A stretch of DNA of 5,407 nucleotides from an uncultured Prevotella sp. (GCA_945788545.1 CALZMK010000134.1:1-5407); one strand, 5' to 3'; positions 1-5,407 are shown, counted from the first letter of the stretch. Made by a program: numbers and translations. The notes: generated from the letters alone by a model not told the origin.

Positions 1-964
1 CGTCCTCAGTCCATGTTATTTCCTTGCAAATAAGAATTGATGCTCCTTTTAGTGCTACAGAATATCCGTGGCACACGAAATAGTCTTTCCCTTGGAATGT
101 GTATGCCGAACAGTGCCCTGCAGCCTCATACTCCTTTTTATCGCCCTCAATGACCAAAGTTCCTCCAAGGTCAGCCATATCTTTGCCGTTGCGGTCGAGA
201 TAAGGTCCTTCAATATTTCGGCTTCTTCCCACGACAACCTTGTATGAACTGTTCATTCCCTTGCAGCAGTAGTCCCATGACACAAACAGGTAGTAATAAC
301 TGCCATGTTTAAAGATAAATGGAGCTTCTACAGGATTCTCCATTGTATCCACATACTTTCGCCTTGCGATAGTCTTCATCTTTTGGCCTTTTGCAATATG
401 CATGGTAGTGTCTAATTTTACCAGTTGAATACCGTCCCAAAACGAACCGAAAGTAAGCCATGGTTCCCCATTGTCGTCAATCACGAAATTAGGGTCAATA
501 GCGTTCCAATTGTCCCGTCCTTCTTTCGAACATACGATTGAGCCTTCGTCGTTCCAAATCTCACCTTCATCAAGTGATTGAGCCGAAAGCAGTCCGATGG
601 CCGATGTGTTTTTGCCGAATGTCGAGCAACTGTAAGCCATCCACCACTTGTCTCGGTATTTGATGATGTCTGGTGCCCAAACATGCCTACTGAATCCCGG
701 TACGGAGTCATGGGTCCATTTTGGGATTACGCTCATCACGGGGTTGACCTTGTCAGTCCATGTCTTTAAGTCTTTAGATGTAGCGTGTTGAACCCCCATA
801 CCGGTACAGAACAGATGATATGTTCCGTTCTCCCATGCCATCACGGGGTCATGCACCATTAGAGTGTCGGTAGTGAAGTCACATTGAGGCCTATGCCTCT
901 GCGCTTGTAGTCCTGATGAAATCGCCAGTAGGACAAGCATTGTAAGTTTACAGATAGGTTTCAT
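1..964 (-). CDS. GH43 arabinan endo-1,5-alpha-L-arabinosidase, secreted, 3' end beyond the window
   Basis: Reading the minus strand from ATG 964-962 gives 321 codons without a stop, running off the left edge. Residues 1-21 form a signal peptide (Lys-rich start, hydrophobic 7-16, likely cut after LQA); no lipobox, so probably periplasmic. The rest is a GH43 five-bladed propeller. Catalytic acids fit the family: D39 in VHDP (general base), D157 in NAIDPN (pKa modulator), E213 in PVEAPF (general acid). GSFWDGI (173-179), WDYCCKG (230-236) and VVGRSRNIEGPY (244-255) are typical of endo-arabinanases; H284 (AAGHCSAY) is the likely metal-site histidine. The expected product cleaves alpha-1,5-arabinan. 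ILICKEITW (310-318) resembles the last strand of such enzymes, so probably only a few residues are missing, unless another domain follows. It starts 40 nt after hipT on the same strand, with no clear promoter or Shine-Dalgarno. Family certain; exact substrate specificity inferred. Confidence 0.9.
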   Translation of the reverse strand, partial: MKPICKLTMLVLLAISSGLQAQRHRPQCDFTTDTLMVHDPVMAWENGTYHLFCTGMGVQHATSKDLKTWTDKVNPVMSVIPKWTHDSVPGFSRHVWAPDIIKYRDKWWMAYSCSTFGKNTSAIGLLSAQSLDEGEIWNDEGSIVCSKEGRDNWNAIDPNFVIDDNGEPWLTFGSFWDGIQLVKLDTTMHIAKGQKMKTIARRKYVDTMENPVEAPFIFKHGSYYYLFVSWDYCCKGMNSSYKVVVGRSRNIEGPYLDRNGKDMADLGGTLVIEGDKKEYEAAGHCSAYTFQGKDYFVCHGYSVALKGASILICKEITWTED

Positions 965-1004
965 TGTCTTAATCATTAATATAGTTAGTAATTATTTGCA
1001 ATAA

Positions 1005-1946
1005 TCATCTTAGCATTATCACCCTCTGAAGTATGAGATGCTTGTATGCACGCTTCAAGTCATCAGGTAAGAATGAGTGGTTGATAAAGTCGAGCCATTT
1101 TGGTAAGGAACGACGGAATTTCTTTGCAATATTCTCAATCACTTTTTCATTGAGTCCCGAGAGCGACATCGATTTGACAAAGTCACTCCGTCTTATCTTC
1201 CTTTTCTTCCCGTTGAGCATAAGCGCAAGTTCCTCGGGATCTTCAGGCATTATTAGCGTAGTTGCGAGAAGGTCGTATGCTGGAGTAAGTGTATATCCGT
1301 GTCCGGTGTTGTATAGCGAGAAGTTCTTCAGGTGCATGTCTGCATTGCCGGTAATCCATGAAAAAACTACCACCTCCCAGAAATTCACGAGGTCGAGTTG
1401 AGGGATCGAGGAGTATTTCTTGATATGCTTGGCAATCTGTTCATATGAGCCTTTGTATTTATATTCGGTCAATCGTTCCGTTAATTGACACATATCCTCC
1501 ATTGGAATTTTATTTCCATCAGTCGTTCTGTCTATACGTCTGGTAATGTAGCATAGTTCACCGTCTGCAAACCTTATCATCCCATGTGGCACAACAGATA
1601 TTTTTGCCACTTCAGCAAGGTGCATAGTGAGATCTTCGATTTCAGGCAAGCAACGATATGCATCTGTCTGTGGTTTAAGGATAAACCGTCCCCATAGTCC
1701 TACTATAGTAAAGCGATCCGGTTCGCTTTTTCCTCCGCGGTTAATGTCTAGAGACAGCTTCGCCTGCACCCCAGTCAGTGTGGTCTGGCTTCTCACCACT
1801 TGCTTTGCCAGTTCTCCTATCTCGCTTCTTACAAACGGTAGCCGTGGTGGAATCTTTGTGCCAAAGAGTTTCTTGGAGCAGGCGGGATGATAGTCCACCT
1901 GTCCTTCCTTCAGTTCCTTATAGCAATACAGACATCTTTCACACAT
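1005..1946 (-). CDS. hipT: HipT-like serine/threonine kinase toxin (HipA C-terminal kinase core)
   Basis: A 313-residue protein with the HipA-type kinase fold but without HipA's N-terminal domain, which is encoded separately just upstream. Visible motifs: glycine-rich loop TLTGVQAK (56-63), ATP-binding lysine K91 in RFILKP, catalytic loop GNADMHLKN (200-208) with D203 and N208, and metal-binding D225 in TPAYDLL. The N-terminus has a zinc-ribbon-like cluster: C5-x2-C8 and H20-x2-C23. Family members phosphorylate aminoacyl-tRNA synthetases (GltX for HipA, TrpS for E. coli HipT) and stop growth; the target here is unknown. The frame can be extended upstream to a TTG at 1997, but that would overlap hipS by 44 nt. 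ATG 1946-1944 lies 7 nt after the hipS stop with AAAGG just upstream, so it is preferred. The loop has Thr at both positions where E. coli HipT has Ser. All core kinase residues are present, so it should be active. Confidence 0.9.
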   Translation of the reverse strand: MCERCLYCYKELKEGQVDYHPACSKKLFGTKIPPRLPFVRSEIGELAKQVVRSQTTLTGVQAKLSLDINRGGKSEPDRFTIVGLWGRFILKPQTDAYRCLPEIEDLTMHLAEVAKISVVPHGMIRFADGELCYITRRIDRTTDGNKIPMEDMCQLTERLTEYKYKGSYEQIAKHIKKYSSIPQLDLVNFWEVVVFSWITGNADMHLKNFSLYNTGHGYTLTPAYDLLATTLIMPEDPEELALMLNGKKRKIRRSDFVKSMSLSGLNEKVIENIAKKFRRSLPKWLDFINHSFLPDDLKRAYKHLILQRVIMLR

Positions 1947-1953
1947 ATTACCT

Positions 1954-2283
1954 TTATATATTATGTGAATTATCAGGAATAATACTGACAGCCCCAATGC
2001 AGTCCTTGCAGCAAGCGAGCAGTAGCGACATACGGTCGCGCTGGTTTATCTTCCAACTGTTTTCTGCAATATTCAGTAGCCATCCCTCGGGTATGAGTCC
2101 GTCGAAGAACGGGAAGAGCACCGTATTGCGGAATTCTTCCTCTTGCAGTGGCAGTGTAAGACTTATAGCCTCGGCATTCTCTGTGTCAAGATAACTGTCG
2201 AGATACCTGAATCCGAACCCTCTCTCGTCCTCAGTCAGCACTCCCGCCAGTCTGTCATGCAGATAAACATTCGCCCTTTTCAT
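1954..2283 (-). CDS. hipS: HipS-like protein (stand-alone HipA N-terminal domain), probable antitoxin
   Basis: A 109-residue protein corresponding to the N-terminal subdomain of HipA (couple_hipA family). Key signatures are FFDGLIPEGWLL (59-70) and the segment 83-101 (DRMSLLLACC then KDCIGAVSI), both normally found in the first 100 residues of full-length HipA. Together HipS (109) and HipT (313) total 422 residues, close to the 440 of E. coli HipA, so this is a cleanly split kinase. In E. coli O127 HipBST, the equivalent small protein, not HipB, is the main antitoxin and blocks the kinase; the same role is inferred here. ATG 2283-2281 has AAAGGG at 2299-2294, 10 nt upstream. It starts 39 nt after hipB and ends 7 nt before hipT, so it is very likely co-transcribed and translationally coupled to hipT. 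An accidental frameshift of hipA is unlikely because hipT has its own start and ribosome site. Confidence 0.88.
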   Translation of the reverse strand: MKRANVYLHDRLAGVLTEDERGFGFRYLDSYLDTENAEAISLTLPLQEEEFRNTVLFPFFDGLIPEGWLLNIAENSWKINQRDRMSLLLACCKDCIGAVSIIPDNSHNI

Positions 2284-2322
2284 CCCATTTTAACCCTTTA
2301 AAAATTTTATTTTTTTAATCCT

Positions 2323-2529
2323 TTAATTCTTCATAACCGCCCCCACTTCCTTTCCGAACAGAGCAAGCACCTGGTTGATTTTGTCCATCCTCAGTGTTTG
2401 CTTTCCCTGCTCAAGGTCGCGTACGAATCTGAGTCCCACGCCAGCCTTGGCGGCGAGGTCTTCCTGGGTTAGCGAGTGTTCTCGTCGCATCTCCTTTACG
2501 AAAGCAGACAGTTGCATATCCATATTCAT
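2323..2529 (-). CDS. hipB: HipB-like Xre-family HTH repressor
   Basis: A 68-residue DNA-binding protein that is almost only an HTH_3 (Xre/Cro-like) domain. SLTQEDLAAKAGVG (19-32) contains the second helix and turn, and LRFVRDLEQGKQTL (33-46) the recognition helix and the conserved E-x-G-K segment after it. It is first in a three-gene operon with hipS and hipT, the hipBST gene order, and most likely represses the operon through the three palindromes upstream while contributing to toxin control. ATG 2529-2527 is chosen because it is the first ATG after the predicted transcription start (about 2546-2549), with AAGG at 2544-2541. In-frame ATGs at 2523 and 2517 are alternatives that would not affect the HTH. 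It lacks the C-terminal tail of longer HipB proteins, of which little is left after residue 60. Confidence 0.87.
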   Translation of the reverse strand: MNMDMQLSAFVKEMRREHSLTQEDLAAKAGVGLRFVRDLEQGKQTLRMDKINQVLALFGKEVGAVMKN

Positions 2530-2536
2530 TTCTTTT

Positions 2537-2554
2537 TATACCTTATCGGGTACA
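2537..2554. promoter_or_regulatory. Probable HipB operator 1
   Basis: TATACC-N6-GGTACA, an 18-bp palindrome with one mismatch to the perfect site 2. It covers the predicted transcription start and touches the end of the -7 box, so a bound dimer should block initiation. That HipB is the binding protein is inferred from position and resemblance to known hip operators (E. coli TATCC-N8-GGATA, also 18 bp). Confidence 0.75.
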
Positions 2555-2560
2555 AAGATA
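2553..2560 (-). promoter_or_regulatory. hipBST promoter -7 box
   Basis: On the minus strand 2560-2553 reads TATCTTTG, a full match to the Bacteroidota -7 element TAnnTTTG. No good TTTG is found 19-21 nt upstream; that position falls inside operator 2, so the promoter may be weak without help. Transcription should begin around 2546-2549, about 17-20 nt before the hipB ATG and inside operator 1. Confidence 0.7.
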
Positions 2561-2577
2561 GTGAAAGTTTATCAAAC

Positions 2578-2595
2578 TATACCCTAAAAGGTATA
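2578..2595. promoter_or_regulatory. Probable HipB operator 2 (perfect palindrome)
   Basis: TATACC-N6-GGTATA, with both 6-bp arms perfectly complementary. It starts exactly 41 bp after operator 1 and overlaps the place where the -33 element of the hip promoter should be. Confidence 0.8.
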
Positions 2596-2618
2596 AAATA
2601 TATGATTATTTAACATAT

Positions 2619-2636
2619 TATCCCCGAACGGGTATA
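2619..2636. promoter_or_regulatory. Probable HipB operator 3
   Basis: TATCCC-N6-GGTATA, one mismatch from site 2 and again exactly 41 bp away. It lies 10 bp from the nhaC stop codon. In nhaC mRNA the same palindrome can fold into a short GC hairpin (CCCG against CGGG), but no U-run follows, so it is a poor terminator. Confidence 0.72.
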
Positions 2637-2646
2637 ATTTTTGCTC

Positions 2647-4080
2647 TTAATTATTAAATCTTAATTTGACCTTGTATCCAGTAATAGCAATGATGATGCT
2701 CATCAGCGGACTGAGGAGATTGAAGAAGCAGTAGGGCAGATAGGTGAGAGTGGCTACACCGAGCACCGTGCTCTGCGTCATACCGCATGAGTTCCACGGA
2801 ATAAGCACCGATGTTACCGTCACCGAGTCCTCAGTGGCACGGCTAAGCAGCCGGCGCTCCAAGCCATTCTTGTCGTATATCTCGCGGAACACGTTTCCCG
2901 AAAGCAATATGCCCATATACTGGTCAGCCACAGTGGTGTTAAGCACCAGTCCCGTGGCTACGGTTGACGCCACAGTGGAAGTGCGACCCCGTGCAAACCG
3001 GGTGAACAGTCGGGTGATGCCAGCCGTCATGCCTCCCGCAGTCATTGTTGCCCCGAAACACATAGCACAAAGAATCAGCCATACAGTGGAGAGCATCCCC
3101 TCCATACCCCTCGTTGCCACCAGTTCGTCGAGCATAATGTCTGCGGTTTTAATCGAAGTCCCTCCATACACAGCCTGCATTGCACCGCGAAACATGTCTC
3201 CGTCGGCAATCTCAGTAATGACGTCCGGTTGGAATATCAATGCAAACACCACGCCCATCAGCGTCGATGCAAACATGGTCACAAGTGCTGGTAATTTCTT
3301 GACAATCATAACAGCAGTGGCAGCTGGCACAATTAATAGCCACATATTGATGTCATATCTCCCTAAGATAGCCTCCTGACAAGCGATCAAATGTCCCATT
3401 TCCGTTGTAGTGTGCGACCATCCCGCCACGAAGAATATCATCAATGCTATCGAGAACGAGGGAATTGTCGTAATCATCATATATCGTATGTGGGAGAATA
3501 GATTCACGTGGCATACACTTGATGCCAATACCGTAGTGTCCGAAAGTGGAGATATTTTGTCGCCGAAGTAAGAGCCACTTATTATCGCCCCCGCAATCCA
3601 TCCCTCTTCAAAACCTTGGGCTTTGCCAATTCCCATCAGTGCCACACCGATGGTGGCAATAGTAGTCCACGAACTGCCCGTCATCACGCTCACTACGGCG
3701 CTTATTACACATGTGGATGCGAGGAACACACTTGGATGAATGATATCCAGACCATAATATATCATCATCGGCACCACACCGCTCACCATCCATGCCCCTC
3801 CCAATGCACCGATAAACAGCAAAATGATTAATGCCGACGACACTTGGGATATGTTTTTTGCTATTTGAGCCTCAAATTCGTGCCATTTTACCTTGCCTGC
3901 TGTAATGCCGATGATGCAGCACACTGCCGAAGCCGCCAACATCACGATTTGGCTCGGACCGCTTAGTGAGTCGCCGCCGAAGGCACGTATGGTGAACACC
4001 AGCATTGCCATTAGCAGCAACAATGGTAGCAGAGCCATCCATATAGGCAACTTCATTCGTTCGTTGTTATTGTTCTTCAT
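2647..4080 (-). CDS. nhaC: NhaC-family Na+/H+ antiporter
   Basis: A 477-residue inner-membrane protein of the NhaC family (PF03553), made of repeated hydrophobic spans (first about 11-31, then about 45-62, 82-107, 117-133 and more to the C-terminus), consistent with roughly 11-12 membrane helices. Diagnostic motifs are GSSWTTIATIG (135-145) and GSYFGDKISPLSDTT (169-183), which form the conserved ion-binding core. It likely exchanges external protons for internal sodium. The family also holds malate/lactate antiporters (MleN), so an organic-acid exchange role cannot be excluded. The frame extends to a TTG at 4104, but ATG 4080-4078 is the first ATG; its AAAAGG is directly adjacent, closer than ideal, so ATG 4056 is a second possibility. 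It has its own promoter at 4207-4238 and is divergent from oxyR. No strong terminator separates it from the hip operon. Confidence 0.9.
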   Translation of the reverse strand: MKNNNNERMKLPIWMALLPLLLLMAMLVFTIRAFGGDSLSGPSQIVMLAASAVCCIIGITAGKVKWHEFEAQIAKNISQVSSALIILLFIGALGGAWMVSGVVPMMIYYGLDIIHPSVFLASTCVISAVVSVMTGSSWTTIATIGVALMGIGKAQGFEEGWIAGAIISGSYFGDKISPLSDTTVLASSVCHVNLFSHIRYMMITTIPSFSIALMIFFVAGWSHTTTEMGHLIACQEAILGRYDINMWLLIVPAATAVMIVKKLPALVTMFASTLMGVVFALIFQPDVITEIADGDMFRGAMQAVYGGTSIKTADIMLDELVATRGMEGMLSTVWLILCAMCFGATMTAGGMTAGITRLFTRFARGRTSTVASTVATGLVLNTTVADQYMGILLSGNVFREIYDKNGLERRLLSRATEDSVTVTSVLIPWNSCGMTQSTVLGVATLTYLPYCFFNLLSPLMSIIIAITGYKVKLRFNN

Positions 4081-4084
4081 CCTT

Positions 4085-4129
4085 TTATATGGTATTAAAG
4101 GCAATCGACAATATATTTTTTGTTTTCAT
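4085..4129 (-). CDS. Possible 14-residue leader peptide upstream of nhaC
   Basis: An ATG at 4129-4127 in the predicted nhaC leader opens a 14-codon frame (MKTKNILSIAFNTI) that stops at 4087-4085, 4 nt before the nhaC ATG. The stop sits beside the AAAAGG that would serve nhaC, so translation of one could affect the other. It has no strong Shine-Dalgarno, and chance occurrence in AT-rich DNA is quite possible. Confidence 0.25.
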   Translation of the reverse strand: MKTKNILSIAFNTI

Positions 4130-4206
4130 ACGTCTATTTGAATTTATTCTGTGGTTTGCCAATCTGAGTTTACACGGTGAGGGGTAACTTTTTATATTAT
4201 CAGGTG

Positions 4207-4238
4207 CAAAAGTACAGAATTTAAACGAAATCACCAAA
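4207..4238 (-). promoter_or_regulatory. nhaC promoter (Bacteroidota type)
   Basis: On the minus strand, TTTG at 4238-4235, a 20-nt spacer, then TACTTTTG at 4214-4207 match the consensus TTTG-N19-21-TAnnTTTG. Transcription should begin near 4200-4203, giving nhaC an untranslated leader of about 120 nt. Confidence 0.8.
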
Positions 4239-4329
4239 CAAACTGTCACTTTTTTACGTAAATATTATATAAGACGATAGTTACTCGAAGCCAGCGTTCA
4301 TATAAAAAACATTAAATATCTGCCGTTTG

Positions 4330-4361
4330 TTTGTTTATTGCGATAATAATATTTATCTTTG
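4330..4361 (+). promoter_or_regulatory. oxyR promoter (Bacteroidota type)
   Basis: TTTG at 4330-4333, a 20-nt spacer and TATCTTTG at 4354-4361 match the phylum consensus on the plus strand. Expected transcription start is near 4365-4368, about 15-18 nt before the oxyR ATG. The -33 TTTG is part of a GTTTGTTTGTTTATTG run; the adjacent TTTG at 4326 would give a 24-nt spacer and is less likely. Confidence 0.85.
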
Positions 4362-4382
4362 CACAATAAAATAATACCGACA

Positions 4383-5309
4383 ATGACATTACAGCAGATG
4401 GAATATATTGTGGCAGTGTATCGATTCCGCCACTTTGCCAAGGCCGCAGAGCAATGCGGTGTCACTCAACCTACCCTTAGCGCAATGATACAGAAACTTG
4501 AGGCCGAACTGGACATCAAGATTTTCGAGCGTTCCTCTCAGCAAGTCACCCCCACGGCAATAGGCAAGCTCGTTGTCGAGCAGGCATGGCGTGTCTTGGC
4601 AAGGGCACGCAAGATAAAGGACATCGTTGCCGAAGAAAAGGGGCAGGTGGGAGGATTATGCCGTATAGGAGTGCTTCCTACCATAGCGCCATATTTGCTA
4701 CCCCGTTTTTTCAATAAGATGACAGCCGACAATCCAGATGTGACATTTACAGTGGCAGAGATGAAAACCGCCGACTGCAAGAAGGCTCTCAGCCGCGGGG
4801 AGATTGACATTGCCATATTGGTAAGTCTTGACGATATGGAACATTATGAGCAGACACCCCTATATTACGAGCAATTCTTGGCCTATGTGTCAAAAACCGA
4901 CTCTCTTTATTCCAACAAGTCAATAAAGACTTCCGACCTTAACGACGAATTCCTGTGGTTGCTCGACGAGGGACATTGCTTCCGCGACCAATTAGTCAAG
5001 TTCTGTAGCTTGAAGTCGGCACAGGCAAGCAAGAACACCTATTCCCTCGGTAGCATAGAGACATTTATGCGGATGGTGGAAGGGGGGAAGGGCATCACTT
5101 TTATTCCCGAACTGGCGTTAGATCAGCTCAGCGACAGTCAGCGTGAGTTGGTTCGCCCCTTTGCCATCCCAATTCCCACGCGCCAAGTGGTGGCATTAAC
5201 CTCCAAATCATTTGTTCGCCTCAGTCAATTGCGTCTTGTTGTTGATGCTGTGCGCAAATGTGTTCCTGAGCGAATGCTCAAGATGAATAATACGGAGCAG
5301 AGAGTGTAA
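4383..5309 (+). CDS. oxyR: OxyR, peroxide-sensing LysR-family regulator
   Basis: A 308-residue LysR-type regulator. Residues 1-60 form the winged HTH (FAKAAEQCGVTQPTLSAMIQ at 18-37), followed by a linker helix to about 87 and the periplasmic-binding-protein-like sensor domain. The redox pair is C199 and C208 in GHCFRDQLVKFC, the same spacing and numbering as E. coli OxyR, with H198, R201 and D202 also kept; T100 in PTIAPYLLP matches the peroxide-pocket threonine. It should form a disulfide with H2O2 and activate peroxide defence genes. The frame extends to a TTG at 4359, but this lies inside the promoter -7 box, so ATG 4383 is the start. No Shine-Dalgarno is evident, as is common in Bacteroidota. 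Extra cysteines C25, C93 and C132 lie outside the redox pair. It is divergent from nhaC. Confidence 0.95.
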   Translation: MTLQQMEYIVAVYRFRHFAKAAEQCGVTQPTLSAMIQKLEAELDIKIFERSSQQVTPTAIGKLVVEQAWRVLARARKIKDIVAEEKGQVGGLCRIGVLPTIAPYLLPRFFNKMTADNPDVTFTVAEMKTADCKKALSRGEIDIAILVSLDDMEHYEQTPLYYEQFLAYVSKTDSLYSNKSIKTSDLNDEFLWLLDEGHCFRDQLVKFCSLKSAQASKNTYSLGSIETFMRMVEGGKGITFIPELALDQLSDSQRELVRPFAIPIPTRQVVALTSKSFVRLSQLRLVVDAVRKCVPERMLKMNNTEQRV

Positions 5310-5314
5310 TTATT

Positions 5315-5345
5315 AAAAAAACGGGGAAATGCTTTGTTATTTCCC
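5315..5345 (-). terminator. Hairpin after oxyR, intrinsic terminator in minus orientation
   Basis: A 7-bp stem, GGGAAAT (5324-5330) with ATTTCCC (5339-5345), encloses an 8-nt loop. Read on the minus strand it is followed, after two bases, by seven T (5321-5315), a standard intrinsic terminator for transcripts coming from the right. On the plus strand the stem is followed by TAAAAAAT, so it would act on oxyR only as a stem-loop without a U-run. Confidence 0.55.
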
Positions 5346-5363
5346 TAAAAAATGCTACCTTTG
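5333..5363 (+). promoter_or_regulatory. Promoter for a gene beyond the right edge
   Basis: TTTG at 5333-5336, a 19-nt spacer and TACCTTTG at 5356-5363 match the Bacteroidota promoter. The -33 element lies in the loop of the hairpin after oxyR. Transcription should begin about 5367-5370. The following ATG at 5371 opens only a 9-codon frame ending at 5400, so the real product is probably further right and could be a protein or an RNA. Confidence 0.75.
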
Positions 5364-5407
5364 CACCCGCATGAAGAAATATACGGATATTGTGAAGTAA
5401 ATAATCT

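Larger units (their letters stand above)
4081..4382. other. Divergent nhaC-oxyR intergenic region
   Basis: This 302-bp AT-rich stretch contains both gene promoters (described separately), the nhaC leader of about 120 nt, and about 90 bp between the two -33 elements. Between the promoters lies a 10-bp palindrome TTTACGTAAA (4253-4262). No convincing OxyR tetranucleotide array (ATAG-N7-CTAT repeated), RNA gene or longer ORF was found. Confidence 0.7.

Noticed and set aside
55..711. Short minus and plus open frames in the left 770 bases
   Set aside because: They are shadows of the GH43 frame, which runs continuously from 964 to the left edge and carries all catalytic motifs.
1033..1401. 122-codon open frame on the plus strand inside hipT
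   Set aside because: Antisense to a kinase gene with all catalytic motifs; the Ser-rich, low-complexity translation is typical of a shadow frame.
1954..1997. Extended hipT start at a TTG (1997) overlapping hipS
   Set aside because: ATG 1946 follows the hipS stop by 7 nt with AAAGG in front and begins right before the CxxC motif typical of these kinases; the extra 17 residues have no matching feature.
1954..1997. hipS and hipT as one hipA gene broken by a frameshift
   Set aside because: HipS ends after its complete domain, hipT has its own ribosome site and an N-terminal Cys cluster, and the order matches known hipBST systems.
1778..2194. 138-codon plus-strand open frame spanning the hipS-hipT junction
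   Set aside because: It is opposite two well-supported coding regions and has no family resemblance.
2744..3379. 211-codon open frame on the plus strand
   Set aside because: It is antisense to the middle of nhaC, whose motifs and frame are unambiguous; the translation has no recognisable family and no promoter or ribosome site.
4259..4300. OxyR binding site (ATAG-type repeats) upstream of oxyR
   Set aside because: Only isolated fragments such as GATAG near 4274 are present; the periodic ATAG-N7-CTAT pattern is absent.

Overview
The window looks like a chromosomal segment of a Bacteroidota bacterium, probably Bacteroidales (gut Bacteroides/Prevotella-like). Three clear promoters have the phylum-specific form TTTG-N19-20-TAnnTTTG, several start codons lack a strong Shine-Dalgarno, and the proteins (secreted GH43 arabinanase, OxyR, NhaC, split HipA kinase) fit that group. 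No tRNA, rRNA, CRISPR array or insertion sequence was seen.

Layout. Minus strand, from the left edge: a secreted GH43 endo-arabinanase (964 to 1, open at the edge, probably lacking only its last residues); a hipBST-type toxin-antitoxin operon made of hipB (2529-2323), hipS (2283-1954) and hipT (1946-1005); and an NhaC-family Na+/H+ antiporter (4080-2647). After a 302-bp divergent intergenic region, oxyR runs on the plus strand (4383-5309). It is followed by a hairpin and a promoter for something beyond the right edge.

How it works together. The toxin-antitoxin module is the most interesting part. The usual single HipA kinase is split into a small N-terminal-domain protein (HipS-like) and a kinase core (HipT-like), behind a small HTH repressor (HipB-like). 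The promoter region carries three 18-bp palindromes of the form TATACC-N6-GGTATA, spaced exactly 41 bp apart. One overlaps the predicted transcription start, one lies at the -33 region and one lies upstream. This resembles the multi-operator, autorepressed hip promoter of E. coli, although the half-site differs. The module lies between nhaC and the arabinanase gene, all on one strand. The arabinanase starts 40 nt after hipT with no recognisable promoter of its own. nhaC and oxyR are divergent, each with its own good promoter; nhaC has a leader of about 120 nt containing a 14-codon open frame that ends just before its start codon.

Most gene calls rest on strong family motifs read directly from the translation. 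Operator function, co-transcription and the leader peptide are inferences.
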